Notes: generated by a model from the sequence alone, not told the origin. 64,000 bases of DNA from Micromonospora inositola (GCF_900090285.1 NZ_LT607754.1:248001-312000); one strand, 5' to 3'; numbered from the stretch's first letter, positions 1 through 9,160 are shown. A program made the numbers and translations.

Positions 1-742
1 CGAATCCCGCACCGGCCACGTCGTCCTCGGCGTCCGCGTCCTGCTTCGCGTAGGTGACGTAGACCCGCTCGTCGACCGTGAACACGTTGAACGGCGCGAA
101 CCCGTCGGGGATGTCCTCGTCCTGGAAGGCGAAGTCCGGCAGCGCGACCTTCTCGAAGTCCTCATTGAACACGTCGATGCGCGCGTTGTGGAAATCGGTG
201 GCGAGCAGGAAGTCGCCGAAGTCCGTCTTCAGCAGCGCGACTCCCTTGTAGATCGCGTCGTCCCGGTGGGCGACGACGACCGCCTTGGTGCCCGCGTTCG
301 GGTTCCAGGCCGTGACGTCGCCACCCTCGCTCACGAAGATGAACCGGGCCGGTTCGTCGTCACCCCGTCCCGGCACCTCGAAGCCATCCGTGTCGTTGAA
401 CGCGGCTCCGGTCGGCGCGCCGCCGGGAATGGTGACGGTGAGATCCACCTTCTTGACGGGCTCGCCGTCCACGCCCCCGCGATACACGGTGGCCGTGTTC
501 GTGCCGTTGTTGGCCACCCACAGCGGCGTCCTCGGTCCCAGGGCCAGACCCCAGGAGTTGACCGCGTCGGGGTCGACGACGGCGGGTCTTCGGGATTCCT
601 GGTCTGACACCTGGTTGATGACATCGAAGCGGGGAGCGCGGTCTTCACCGTGACCTCCGTCGTCCGCCATCGCCGGACTGCCCACGGCGGTGGCCGCCGC
701 CACCGCCCCGATTGTCACCAGCCGCGCGATCTTCGTCGCCAT
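1..742 (-). CDS. TIGR03118-like secreted beta-propeller protein (3' end outside window)
   Basis: The reading frame starts at ATG 742 and stays open to the left edge, so about 247 N-terminal residues are seen. A GGAGC ribosome-binding site lies six bases before the start. Residues 1-26 form a signal peptide (MATKIARL, an Ala/Val-rich core, then SPAMA|DD), so the product is exported. The mature part begins with FDVINQVSDQ and NSWGLALGP, followed by repeated blade-like segments (LWVANNGTNTATVY, FLLATDFHNARIDVFN). This fits the TIGR03118 group of NHL-like propellers of unknown function. The family call is from memory of the motifs. No enzymatic residues can be claimed. Confidence 0.6.
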   Translation of the reverse strand, partial: MATKIARLVTIGAVAAATAVGSPAMADDGGHGEDRAPRFDVINQVSDQESRRPAVVDPDAVNSWGLALGPRTPLWVANNGTNTATVYRGGVDGEPVKKVDLTVTIPGGAPTGAAFNDTDGFEVPGRGDDEPARFIFVSEGGDVTAWNPNAGTKAVVVAHRDDAIYKGVALLKTDFGDFLLATDFHNARIDVFNEDFEKVALPDFAFQDEDIPDGFAPFNVFTVDERVYVTYAKQDADAEDDVAGAGF

Positions 743-803
743 TTCTGCTCCTTTGCATCGGCTGACAGGGAAGCCTGCGCCCGCCGGTGAGCCAGGTGGC
801 GGT

Positions 804-828
804 CACGGGCACGGGCACGGGCACGGGC
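804..828. repeat. Hexanucleotide tandem repeat (CACGGG)4
   Basis: Four near-perfect copies of CACGGG lie between the divergent TIGR03118-like gene and the SAM hydrolase gene. No promoter or operator can be assigned to it. It is probably a simple slippage repeat in a non-coding spacer. Confidence 0.7.
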
Positions 829-1020
829 AGCCACAGCTGGCTTCGGAGAGGGGTACTTGTGGAGCCTTTCGCCGTCCCGAGTCGTTGGGCGCCCGTAGCG
901 ACCCTTCCATGAGGGCCGCGAGCCAGGTGTCTGCTTCGTGAATAAATGTCAGCTTTCCACCCGGTGGGGTCGAGCGCCCGCCGCGGAACCCGACCCGGCC
1001 CACGGCGTTAGCCTGCCGGC

Positions 1021-1803
1021 ATGGGCTACACCTGGATCTCGTTGACCACCGACTACGGTTTCGCCGACGGTTTCGTGGCGGCGTGCCACGGCGTGATCGC
1101 CAGAACCGCGCCGGCGGTACGGGTGATCGACGTGACCCACCTGGTGCCGCCGGCCGACGTCCGCCGGGGCGCGGCGGTGCTCGCCCAGACCGTCCCGTAC
1201 CTGCCGGCGGGGGTGCACGTCGCGGTGGTCGACCCGGGGGTCGGTACGGCCCGGCGTGGGATCGCCCTGGCCAGCCCGGGCGGGCTGCTGGTCGGGCCGG
1301 ACAACGGACTGCTGCCCGACGCCGCCGAAGCCCTCGGTGGGGTCACCGCGGCGGTCGAGCTGACCAACCCGGCGTGGCTGGCTCCGGAGGTGTCCCGCAC
1401 CTTCCACGGCCGGGATGTATTCGCGCCGGTCGCGGCCCGGCTCGCGTCCGGCGCACCGCTGGGCGAGGCCGGCCCCGCGGTGGACCCGGAGGCGCTGGTC
1501 CGGTTGCCGGCGCCGGTGGTCCGCCCGACCGCCGACGGGTTCGCCGCCGAGGTGCTCACCGTGGACCACTTCGGCAATGTCCAGCTCGCCGCCCCGGCCG
1601 CCCTGCTGGACGGGCTGCCCGCCCGGGTCCGGGTGGCCGGCCGGCAGGCGGCGCGCGGGCGCACCTTCGCCGACGCGCCGGTCGGCGCGCTGGTGGTGTA
1701 CGTCGACTCCGCCGGCCTGGTGGCGGTCGCGGTCAACAACGGCCGGGCCGCCGATCTGCTCGCCGCCCGCCCCGGGGACGTGCTGTCGGTGACCGGCACC
1801 TGA
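1021..1803 (+). CDS. S-adenosyl-L-methionine hydroxide adenosyltransferase (SAM hydrolase, DUF62)
   Basis: This 260-residue protein belongs to the SAM hydroxide adenosyltransferase/fluorinase superfamily, which splits SAM to adenosine and methionine using water (hydroxide) as nucleophile. N-terminal TTDYGFADGFV binds the ribose and methionine end. The family's Asp-Arg-His triad can be matched to D71 (VVDPGVG), R78 (TARRG) and H129 (TFHGRDVFAP). VGPDNG and the C-terminal DHFGN and VNNGRAADLL motifs are also present. The length is normal. It stands alone, followed by a CPCC protein gene 44 bases on. The physiological reason for SAM hydrolysis in actinomycetes is unclear. Nothing here suggests the halogenating (fluorinase/chlorinase) branch. 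Confidence 0.9.
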   Translation: MGYTWISLTTDYGFADGFVAACHGVIARTAPAVRVIDVTHLVPPADVRRGAAVLAQTVPYLPAGVHVAVVDPGVGTARRGIALASPGGLLVGPDNGLLPDAAEALGGVTAAVELTNPAWLAPEVSRTFHGRDVFAPVAARLASGAPLGEAGPAVDPEALVRLPAPVVRPTADGFAAEVLTVDHFGNVQLAAPAALLDGLPARVRVAGRQAARGRTFADAPVGALVVYVDSAGLVAVAVNNGRAADLLAARPGDVLSVTGT

Positions 1804-1847
1804 GATCGCGTGCCCACCGCCGGCGTCGGGTGTGGAATGCTGCTCCG

Positions 1848-2090
1848 GTGGGTGAGCACTGGGTTCCGGTCGCCTGTCCGTGTTGCGCGTCCCGGACCGG
1901 CGGGGGCACCTGCCCGGTGTGCTTCTGGACCGACGACGGCCAGTCCGACGCGGACGTTGACGTCGTGCGGGAGGGGCCCAACGGTGACCTGAGCCTCGCC
2001 CACGCCCGGCTGAACTTCGCCGTCTACGGCGCCAGCCACCCGCGCTACCAGGACATGGTCCGCACGGCCCGCCCCGACGAGCGGCCCTGA
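1848..2090 (+). CDS. Small CPCC-family cysteine-rich protein
   Basis: An 80-residue protein begins at GTG 1848; a start further upstream in this frame would run through the SAM hydrolase gene. The N-terminus has VACPCC followed by TCPVCFWTDD, a four-cysteine zinc-knuckle arrangement, and then HARLNFAVYGASHPRYQDMVR. This is the pattern of the cysteine-rich CPCC family (PF14206-like), whose function is unknown. Zinc binding is inferred from the CPCC/CPVC spacing. It could be co-transcribed with the SAM hydrolase gene because the gap is only 44 bases. Confidence 0.75.
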   Translation: MGEHWVPVACPCCASRTGGGTCPVCFWTDDGQSDADVDVVREGPNGDLSLAHARLNFAVYGASHPRYQDMVRTARPDERP

Positions 2091-2187
2091 CCGAAACGCC
2101 CACCGGCCCGCTGGCAGGGCGTGTCAGGGAGCCTGACCGGATCGAGCCGTGGCGAACGCATCCGCTGCGGCGAGGGACAATGGGCAG

Positions 2188-3186
2188 GTGCCCGAAGGCG
2201 ACACCGTCTGGAACACCGCCCGCGTCCTGCAGCGGGCGCTGGCCGGCGCCCGGCTCACCGGCTCCGACTTCCGGGTGCCGCAGCTCGCCGCGACCGACCT
2301 GACCGGCTGGACCGTCCGCGAGTCGGCCAGCCGCGGCAAGCACCTGCTGCTCCGGCTCACCGCGGCCGGCGCGTCCAGCGCTGACGGCACGGCCTCGGCC
2401 GGGCAGCCCGGCGGCGGGCGGGACTGGACGCTGCACTCGCACCTGCGGATGGACGGCGCCTGGCGGGCGTACGCGCCGGGCGAGCGGTGGGCGGCCCGGC
2501 CGGCGCACCTGATCCGGGTGGTGCTCCGCTCCGCCGGGGCGGTCGCGGTCGGGTACCACCTGCACGAGCTGGCGTTGGTCCCGACCGACCAGGAGGAGTC
2601 GCTGGTCGGTCACCTCGGGCCGGACCTGCTCGGCCCGGACTGGGACCCGGCCGAGGCGGTCCGCCGGCTGGCCGCGCAGCCGGACGCCACCATCGGCGAG
2701 GCGCTGCTGGACCGGCGCAACGTGGCCGGGGTCGGTAGCAAATTGGTCACAGTCGGGCCGAGTGACTCCGATCTTGTGCGGCGCGGGTTCTGGGTTGAGG
2801 GCGAAGCGGTCCGCCGGCTCGCGGCACAGCCCGACCGGCTGATCGGAGAGGCCCTGCTCGATCAACGAAACCTGGCGGGCCTGGGGACCATCTACACCGC
2901 CGAGGTGCTGTTCCTTGCCGGGGTCAGCACGCTCACCACCGTGGGTCGGGTCGGGGACCTCCGAAGAGTGGTTCGGCTCGCCCGGCGACTCCTGTGGGCG
3001 AACCGTGGGAGAACCGCTCAGGTGACAACCGGCGACACGCGCCGAGGCCGGGGTCTTTGGGTCTATGGACGGCAAGGGCAGCCGTGCCGACGATGCGGGA
3101 CGGTGATCATCCGGGGTCAGCACGGCTCAGAGCCGCTTGCCCGACTGGCCTACTGGTGCCCCTCATGTCAGCCGTCGAGCGAGTAG
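2188..3186 (+). CDS. Fpg/Nei-family DNA glycosylase, chimeric, with a duplicated H2TH segment
   Basis: GTG 2188 gives VPEGDTVW, so the catalytic Pro-Glu sits directly after the start, as in Nei2-type glycosylases that excise oxidised bases and nick the abasic site. The C-terminus keeps a zinc finger (CRRC ... CPSC) and the VYGRQGQPC approach to it. The middle is odd. AVRRLAAQPD plus IGEALLD(R/Q)RN(V/L)AG(V/L)G occurs twice, at nucleotides 2656 and 2806, exactly 150 bp (50 codons) apart and in frame. The protein is therefore 332 residues, about 50 longer than usual. The first copy runs into SKLVTVG instead of the normal helix. The second runs on to IYTAEVLFLAGVS, the usual continuation. DNA from about 2745 onward is less GC-rich. 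It looks like recombination between two diverged nei genes. Whether the enzyme is active is open. Confidence 0.8.
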   Translation: MPEGDTVWNTARVLQRALAGARLTGSDFRVPQLAATDLTGWTVRESASRGKHLLLRLTAAGASSADGTASAGQPGGGRDWTLHSHLRMDGAWRAYAPGERWAARPAHLIRVVLRSAGAVAVGYHLHELALVPTDQEESLVGHLGPDLLGPDWDPAEAVRRLAAQPDATIGEALLDRRNVAGVGSKLVTVGPSDSDLVRRGFWVEGEAVRRLAAQPDRLIGEALLDQRNLAGLGTIYTAEVLFLAGVSTLTTVGRVGDLRRVVRLARRLLWANRGRTAQVTTGDTRRGRGLWVYGRQGQPCRRCGTVIIRGQHGSEPLARLAYWCPSCQPSSE

Positions 3187-3189
3187 TAC

Positions 3190-3540
3190 GGCAGATCGCC
3201 TACCCGGAGGGTGTTCAGCCGTGGGACGCCAGGGCGGGCACTCCGCTCGCCCTCACCAGACTGCTGTCGGCTACGGCGGCGACGATTCGCGGGTCCGCGC
3301 CCGCGGCCTCGTCTTCGCTGCCCCGCGAGTTCTTCCGCCTCCACGATCTCCGCGTCGAGCGCACGGCGCTTCCCGCTGACGGCCAGAGCGACACTCTCCA
3401 CTTCGGCGGCGCGGCGGGGGACATGTTGGCGCGCGGGCGGCCCGTCAGGGGACGCTGGCACAGCTCGCAGAGCACGATGCCGGAGCACAGGTAGGCGTCG
3501 GACCCCGGGCGGCCCGACGTAGAACTTCCACGAACCGGTC
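3190..3540 (-). pseudogene. Possible decayed serine-recombinase C-terminal fragment
   Basis: The 500-base gap before the next gene has no convincing intact CDS. On the minus strand one frame reads SDAYLCSGIVLCELCQRPLTG, like the start of the zinc beta-ribbon of large serine recombinases (LLSGLxxCGxCGxPLTG). No second cysteine pair follows, and another frame then carries LDAEIVEAEELAG. Stops and frame changes prevent a complete protein. Base composition is similar to the neighbouring foreign-looking nei half. This is a weak call based on one motif. It may be chance. The rest of the gap up to 3675 shows nothing else. Confidence 0.25.
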
Positions 3541-3686
3541 AAGATCGCCGAGATACGGATGATTGGGTACTTCCCTCCCCCGGCGTCCGCGTCGCATGCT
3601 GCGGTGGAGTGCTCACCGATCGTCAGCAGGGCGTCCGCCCGTCACGCCGCAGTGACGGCCGTCGCGTCCCGATCCGGGGGAGAGCC

Positions 3687-6600
3687 ATGGCCCTGTTCCG
3701 CAGACTGCGGCCGAGCTGGGCGGACCGCGCGGTCCGCGCCGGCGAGGACCACACCCCGACCGTGCCCGCCGCCCGGACCGGGGAGCCGGGCGACCCCGCG
3801 CCGGCCAGCCTCGACCCGGCCGCCGTGCCGCGCTGCTTCGGTCCGGTGCCCAACTTCGCCGGCAGCCCGCTGCCGGTCGTGGACCGGCACGGCCGGGCGG
3901 TGCCCGGCACCGGCATCCGCAAGTTCGTCGACGCGCTTCCCCTGCCCGGGCCGCTGGGCCGCAACGGGTTGGGGGCCCACCTGCCGGTCGCGGTGCCGGA
4001 CACCATCACCTGGCCGGGCTGCGACTACTACGAGATCGGTTTGCAGGAGTACACCCAGCGGCTGCACCGGGACCTGCCGGCCACCCGGCTGCGCGGCTAC
4101 CGCCAACTCAACCTCGGCACCGACCCGTCCGGGCACAACACGGTGGCCCCGCCGGACCGCCCCTGGCACCTCGGACCGCTGATCCGGGCCCGGCGCGGCC
4201 GGCCGGTACGGATCAAGTTCATCAACCTGCTCCCGACCGGCCGGGCCGGGGAGCTCTTCCTGCCGGTCGACGAGACGGTCGACGGGGCGGGCGTGGGTCC
4301 GCTGGACGGTCCGGCGCCGTACCCGCAGAACCGGGCGGTCCCGCACCTGGCCGGCGCGCAGACGGCCTGGATCAGCGCGGGCAACCCGTGGCGGTGGGTC
4401 ACCCCGGCGGGCGAGATCACCCCGTACCCGATCGGGGTCGGGTTGACGCCGGTGCCGGACATGCCGCCGCCGGGCGCGGGCGCCACCACGCTCTACTTCC
4501 CGAACGAGCAGAGCGGCCGGCTGATGTGGCTGCACGACAACACCGTCGGGCTGTGCCGGCTCACCGTCTACTCCGGACAGCTGGCGCTCTATCTGCTCAC
4601 CGACCCGGCGGAGGAGCGGCTCGTCGCCGACGGCGTGCTCCCGGCCGACCAGCTGCCGCTGGTGATCCAGGACAGGACCTTCGTGCCGGACGACGACCAG
4701 CTCGCCGCCCAGGACCCGACCTGGGACCGGGACCGCTGGGGCACCAAGGGCAACCTGTGGCATCCGCACGTCTACCAGCCCCGGCAGAACCCGTACCGCA
4801 CCGCCGGGACGAACCCGACCGGGCGCTGGGACTACGGGCCGTGGACCCACGACCCCGACGGCGGCGGCAGCCCGTGGGTCGCCCCGGTGCCGAACCCGCA
4901 CCACGACCCGGTCGTCGAGCCGGACGAGCCGCCGCTGACCCCGGGCGTGCCGCACCCATCGGCCGTCCCCGCGGCGTACGGGGACATCATGCTGGTCAAC
5001 GGCGCGGCCTACCCGTACCTGACCGTCGAGCCGAGGGCGTACCGGTTCCGGATCCTCAACGCCTGCGCCGACCGCAGCCTCAACCTCCAGCTCTACCGGG
5101 CCCGCTCGGACGGTCCGCTGTGGCCGGACGACGGCGGCCCGGTCGACCCGGACGCCGGGGAGGTGCCGATGGTCGAGGCGGTCCGGGCGGCGGACCGCCC
5201 GGCGTCCTGGCCCACCGACGGGCGGGACGGTGGGGTGCCGGATCCCCGGGCGGCCGGCCCGGAGCTGGCCCAGATCGGCAACGAGTGCGGCCTGCTGCCC
5301 GCTCCCGTGGTGCTGGCCAACCGGCCGGTGGGCTACCGGTACGACCGGCAGGACCCGACCGTGCTCAACGTGGACGGCCACGCGCTGCTGCTCGCCCCCG
5401 GCGAGCGGGCCGACGTGGTGGTGGACTTCTCCGCCGTGCCCCCCGGCGCCACGCTGATTCTCTACAACGACTGCCCCGCCCCGCTGCCCCGCTTCGACCC
5501 CAGGTACGACCACCACAGCGACGCCCCGGACCGCACCGCCGTCGGCGGGCTCCCGCCCACCCGGCCCGGGTACGGCCCGAACACGAGGACGCTGCTCCAG
5601 ATCCGGGTGGCCGGCGCCCCGGCACCCCGGTACGACCTCGCCCGGCTCGCCGAGCGCCTCCCCGGCGCGTACGCCGCCAGCCAGCGCCCGCCCATCGTGC
5701 CGCAACCGGCGTACGACCCGGCGTTCGGCACCCGGACGCCCCGGGAGACGCTGGTGCCGGCGCGCGCCACCTCGGTCAGCTTCACCCCGCCGGGCGCCGC
5801 CGCCCCGGTCACCCTCCCGCTCGCCGTGAAGACGGTCGGGCAGGTCTTCGAGCCGCGGCACGGCCGCGCGGTGGGCCGGCTCGGCGTCGGCCACCCGCAG
5901 GCCGGCCCGCTCACCCCGGCCACCCTGCCGCTCGGCCCCGTCGACCCGGCGACCGAGGTGCTCTTCGCGGCCGACCCGACCGTTCCGGTGGGCGCCCCGG
6001 CCGACGGCACCCAGCTCTGGCGGATCGTCGGCGACGCCCCGCAGACCCATCCGGTGCACGTGGAGGGCTGCGACGTGCAGCTGGTCAACCGGGTCGGCTG
6101 GGACGGCACCGTCCGCCCGCCGGACGCCAACGAGCTGGGCTGGAAGGAGACCGTCCGGGTCAATCCCCGGGAGGACGTGATCGTGGCGCTGCGCCCGGTG
6201 CCGCCCACCCTGCCGTTCAAGATCGGCGACAGCGTACGGCTGCTCGATCCCACCCGGCCGGCCGGCGCCCGGCTCGACGCCTCGCCGATCAGCCCGCTCG
6301 ACGGGCGGCCCGCCACGGTGGTGAACCAGCTGGTCAACCTCGGCTGGGAGTACCGCTGGCACACCCGGGCCGCGGGCCTGCGGGACCAGGGCATGAGCCG
6401 GCCGCTGGTGCTGCGGGTCTCCCCCAGGGCCCCGACCGGGCTGACCGCCACCCCGGCGCCGGGCTCGGCGACCGCGCTGCCGGCGATCGCGCTGGCCTGG
6501 ACCGGCAACGGCAGTCGACCGCCGGCCACCAGCCACCTGCTGCAACGGGCGACCGACGCCACCTTCACCGCGGGTCTGACCGAGATCACCGTGGCTGCCA

Positions 6601-7295
6601 CCGCCACCCGGTACACCGACGCCACGGTCACCCCGGGGCTGACCTACCACTACCGGATCCGGGCGGAGAACGCGGTGAGCTGCTCGGCCTGGTCGAACAG
6701 CGTCCCGGCGTCGGTGCAGCTCACCGCGCCGGCCAGGCTGAGCGCGGCGGTCCCGCCGGCCGCGCCGCTGCGGGTGGCGCTGCGCTGGGCCAACCGCTCG
6801 TTCGCCACCGGGGTCGACGTGCAGCGGGCCACCAACCCGACGTTCACCAGCGGGCCGGGCACCACCGCCATCGCGGTCGGCGACCACCACGTCGACCCGG
6901 CCGTCGCCCCGGACACCACGTACTACTACCGGGTCCGCACCACCTACCTCGGCGCGGCGTCACCCTGGTCCCCGGTCGCCACCGTGACCACCCCGCCCCG
7001 GCCCGGGACACCGGGCACGGTGAGCGCCACCGCCACCGCCCCCACGCCGGACACCGCGACCGTGATCCTGAGCTGGTGGGCCAGCACCCCCGCCGGGCCG
7101 GGGTCCGGGTTCGTGGTGCAGCGGGCGCTCGACCCGGCGTTCGGCCAGGAGCTGGCCACCTTCACCGTCACCGGCCGGGGCTTCACCAACACCGGGCTGG
7201 CCCGGGGCATCACCTACCACTACCGGATCCGGTCGTTCAACGTCGTGGGCACCTCCGCCTGGACCGGCCCGGTCCCGGTCACCACCCCGGGGTGA
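3687..7295 (+). CDS. Multicopper-oxidase-like protein without copper ligands, with three FnIII-like repeats
   Basis: This 1202-residue protein starts at ATG 3687 behind GGGGGAGAG. Residues about 50-910 follow the cupredoxin layout of large actinobacterial multicopper oxidases: TAWISAGNPW, YFPNEQSGRLM, LTVYSGQLALYLL, IQDRTFVPD, MLVNGAAYPYLTVEPR, FRILNACADRSLNLQL, NRVGWDGTVRPPDANE, WKETVRVNP. All four copper-site motifs have changed. HLHG is HLAG (H220), HDH is HDN (283-285), HPxHxH is HPVHVEG (788-794), and the HCHxxxHE motif is replaced by WHTRAAGLRDQG (H892 region). Residues about 915-1202 are three FnIII-like repeats (LTYHYRIRAEN, TYYYRVRTTY, ITYHYRIRSFN). No signal peptide is visible. Oxidase activity is unlikely. 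A structural or binding role is inferred. Confidence 0.85.
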   Translation: MALFRRLRPSWADRAVRAGEDHTPTVPAARTGEPGDPAPASLDPAAVPRCFGPVPNFAGSPLPVVDRHGRAVPGTGIRKFVDALPLPGPLGRNGLGAHLPVAVPDTITWPGCDYYEIGLQEYTQRLHRDLPATRLRGYRQLNLGTDPSGHNTVAPPDRPWHLGPLIRARRGRPVRIKFINLLPTGRAGELFLPVDETVDGAGVGPLDGPAPYPQNRAVPHLAGAQTAWISAGNPWRWVTPAGEITPYPIGVGLTPVPDMPPPGAGATTLYFPNEQSGRLMWLHDNTVGLCRLTVYSGQLALYLLTDPAEERLVADGVLPADQLPLVIQDRTFVPDDDQLAAQDPTWDRDRWGTKGNLWHPHVYQPRQNPYRTAGTNPTGRWDYGPWTHDPDGGGSPWVAPVPNPHHDPVVEPDEPPLTPGVPHPSAVPAAYGDIMLVNGAAYPYLTVEPRAYRFRILNACADRSLNLQLYRARSDGPLWPDDGGPVDPDAGEVPMVEAVRAADRPASWPTDGRDGGVPDPRAAGPELAQIGNECGLLPAPVVLANRPVGYRYDRQDPTVLNVDGHALLLAPGERADVVVDFSAVPPGATLILYNDCPAPLPRFDPRYDHHSDAPDRTAVGGLPPTRPGYGPNTRTLLQIRVAGAPAPRYDLARLAERLPGAYAASQRPPIVPQPAYDPAFGTRTPRETLVPARATSVSFTPPGAAAPVTLPLAVKTVGQVFEPRHGRAVGRLGVGHPQAGPLTPATLPLGPVDPATEVLFAADPTVPVGAPADGTQLWRIVGDAPQTHPVHVEGCDVQLVNRVGWDGTVRPPDANELGWKETVRVNPREDVIVALRPVPPTLPFKIGDSVRLLDPTRPAGARLDASPISPLDGRPATVVNQLVNLGWEYRWHTRAAGLRDQGMSRPLVLRVSPRAPTGLTATPAPGSATALPAIALAWTGNGSRPPATSHLLQRATDATFTAGLTEITVAATATRYTDATVTPGLTYHYRIRAENAVSCSAWSNSVPASVQLTAPARLSAAVPPAAPLRVALRWANRSFATGVDVQRATNPTFTSGPGTTAIAVGDHHVDPAVAPDTTYYYRVRTTYLGAASPWSPVATVTTPPRPGTPGTVSATATAPTPDTATVILSWWASTPAGPGSGFVVQRALDPAFGQELATFTVTGRGFTNTGLARGITYHYRIRSFNVVGTSAWTGPVPVTTPG

Positions 7296-7313
7296 GCCGC
7301 CCGGAGGCCCGGC

Positions 7314-8093
7314 TCAGGGGGTGCGCAGGGGCGTGCCGACGGTCCGCAGCTCGGCGAGCGCGGCGGCCACCCCGTGCAGCAGGTCGGTCGCCTCGGTGAG
7401 CCGGGCGGCCGCCGGGTGCTCGGTGGTCGGCCGGGCGTCCTCGGCGACGTAGCCGGCCGCCGCCACGACCAGCCGTTCGTACGCGGACACCCCGGCGTCC
7501 AGCTGGGCGACCAGGGTGCCGTGCGCCTCGGCCAGCGGCTCCCGGGCCTCGGCCGGGGCGAGCCGCAGCGCGCGTTCCACGCTGGCCACCCGCCCGGCCA
7601 GGTCCCGCAGCGAGCCGTCGGCGGCGGCCGCCTCCCGCACGGCCGGCTCGGCCAGCCCGGTCAACCGGCCGGTCATCCCGGCCAGGGTCAGCGCGGCCCG
7701 GTCCAGGCGGGCCCAGGCTTCGGCCGCGGTGGTGCCGCGCAGCGCCAGCCGGGAGCGCACCCGGCGCACCTCGGCCAGCACGCCGGGGCCGACTGGCAGC
7801 CGCTCGACGGCGGCGAGCAGCCGGGCCCGGGAACGGGCGGCGGCCTCGGCCGGGTCGAGCGCGGGAGGCGCCGGCACGGCGGCGAGCGCCCGCAGGTCGA
7901 TCCAGCGCCAGGCGGCGACGGCGATCGCGCTGCCGGCCGCGCCGGCCCAGGCCGCGTCCGGCAGGCCGAGACCGGCGTACGGGGTCAGCACGGCGGCGGC
8001 GCCGCCGAGCCCACCGGCCAGTACGCTCCACCGCCGGGCGGAGCGTCGCAACCGCCGCAGCCGGCGGAAGTGTCGCGCTCGCTCGTCTGCCAT
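7314..8093 (-). CDS. pspM: Phage-shock/envelope-stress membrane protein PspM-like
   Basis: A 259-residue protein lies directly downstream of pspA. An Arg-rich cytoplasmic N-terminus (residues 1-22) is followed by two hydrophobic segments at about 23-42 and 47-63, then a long Ala/Leu/Arg-rich helical region. In mycobacteria the order clgR-pspA-pspM is conserved, and PspM anchors PspA at the membrane. The same order is present here, so the name rests mainly on position and topology, not on sequence motifs. The gap to pspA is about 25 bases, consistent with one transcript. Its end faces the convergent multicopper-oxidase-like gene with an 18-base gap. Confidence 0.65.
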   Translation of the reverse strand: MADERARHFRRLRRLRRSARRWSVLAGGLGGAAAVLTPYAGLGLPDAAWAGAAGSAIAVAAWRWIDLRALAAVPAPPALDPAEAAARSRARLLAAVERLPVGPGVLAEVRRVRSRLALRGTTAAEAWARLDRAALTLAGMTGRLTGLAEPAVREAAAADGSLRDLAGRVASVERALRLAPAEAREPLAEAHGTLVAQLDAGVSAYERLVVAAAGYVAEDARPTTEHPAAARLTEATDLLHGVAAALAELRTVGTPLRTP

Positions 8094-8117
8094 CCCCGCC
8101 TCCTCGCCCCGTCCGGG

Positions 8118-8990
8118 TCAGCCCGCGGTGGCGCTGTCCCCGGTGCCGCGTTCCCGGCTCATGGTGGCCCGGATCTCGTCGAGCCGGGCGGCGGCCGCCG
8201 GGTCGGTGGCCGGCGCGCTCTCGCCGGCCTGCGCCACCGCGGGCCGCTCCTGCCGGCCGGTGAGCTGCTCGCCGGCCATGCTCGACCGGATCTGCTCCAG
8301 TCTGGCCGACCCGGCCGAGTCGAGGGTCGCCTTCTGGATCTCGAGCATCCGGCCCTCGACCGAGTTGCCCGCCAGCTCGGCCCGGCCCATCGCGGTGGCG
8401 TACCGGCGCTCGATCCGGTCCCGCACCTCGTTCAGCGACGGGGTGCTGCCGGGGGCGGTCAGCGAGGACATCGACTCCAGCGAGCGGGCCACGCTCTCCT
8501 GCATCTTGGCCTGCTCGAGCTGGCTGAGCAGCTTGGTCCGCTCGGCCAGCTTCTGCTGGAGGATCATCGAGTTGTTCTCCACCGCCTTGCGGGCCTGGGC
8601 GGCCGCGCCGAGCGCCTGGTCGTGCAGCGTCTTCAGGTCCTCGGTGGCCTGCTCGGCGGAGACCAGCTGGGTGGCCAGCAGCTGGGCGGACTGCTCGTAC
8701 CGGCCGGCCTCGGCCTCGTCACCCTTGGCCCGGGCCTGGTCGGAGAGGACCAGGGCCTGCCGGGCGTTGGCCTGGAGCTGCTCGACCTCGGACATCTGCC
8801 GGGAGAGCTTCATCTCGAGCTGGCGCTGGTTGCCGATCACGGCGGCCGCCTGCTGGACCAGCGCCTGGTGCTGCCGCTGGGCCTCCTCGATGGCCTGCTG
8901 GATCTGCACCTTCGGGTCGGCGTGCTCGTCGATCTTCGCGCCGAAGAGCGCCATCAGGTACTTCCAACCCTTGGCGAACGGGTTAGCCAT
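8118..8990 (-). CDS. pspA: PspA/IM30 (ESCRT-III-like) membrane-protecting protein
   Basis: The 290-residue protein starts [20 protein letters not shown], the amphipathic helix that binds stressed membrane. Residues about 25-225 are nearly continuous coiled coil ([19 protein letters not shown] and on). The C-terminal tail is longer than in enterobacterial PspA and contains two similar [13 protein letters not shown] motifs ([19 protein letters not shown] and [17 protein letters not shown]), a small internal repeat. It presumably forms oligomers that stabilise the inner membrane, working with the neighbouring PspM-like protein and under ClgR control, as known for mycobacteria. Confidence 0.92.
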   Translation of the reverse strand: MANPFAKGWKYLMALFGAKIDEHADPKVQIQQAIEEAQRQHQALVQQAAAVIGNQRQLEMKLSRQMSEVEQLQANARQALVLSDQARAKGDEAEAGRYEQSAQLLATQLVSAEQATEDLKTLHDQALGAAAQARKAVENNSMILQQKLAERTKLLSQLEQAKMQESVARSLESMSSLTAPGSTPSLNEVRDRIERRYATAMGRAELAGNSVEGRMLEIQKATLDSAGSARLEQIRSSMAGEQLTGRQERPAVAQAGESAPATDPAAAARLDEIRATMSRERGTGDSATAG

Positions 8991-9160
8991 CTCCGCGTTG
9001 TCCCCTCAGTAGCGTCGCTCCGCCTCGACCGGGCCGCGCGGCGTGCCTCCATCGTCCCAGCCCGACGCCAGCCCGGCATCAGTCCGGCGAGGGGGCGGTC
9101 GCGCGACCCTGATCAAACCCTACGCGGCGGGGGCCACCCCGGCCACGGTGCGCGCGCGGG

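Noticed and set aside
949-3123. Long open frame on the minus strand (724 codons) opposite the SAM hydrolase and nei genes
   Set aside because: Arg/Pro/Gly-rich translation with no domain pattern, antisense to well-supported genes. Long spurious frames are expected at this GC content.
3642-6890. Minus-strand frame of 1082 codons opposite the multicopper-oxidase-like gene
   Set aside because: Low-complexity antisense shadow; the plus-strand gene has clear cupredoxin motifs and a ribosome-binding site.
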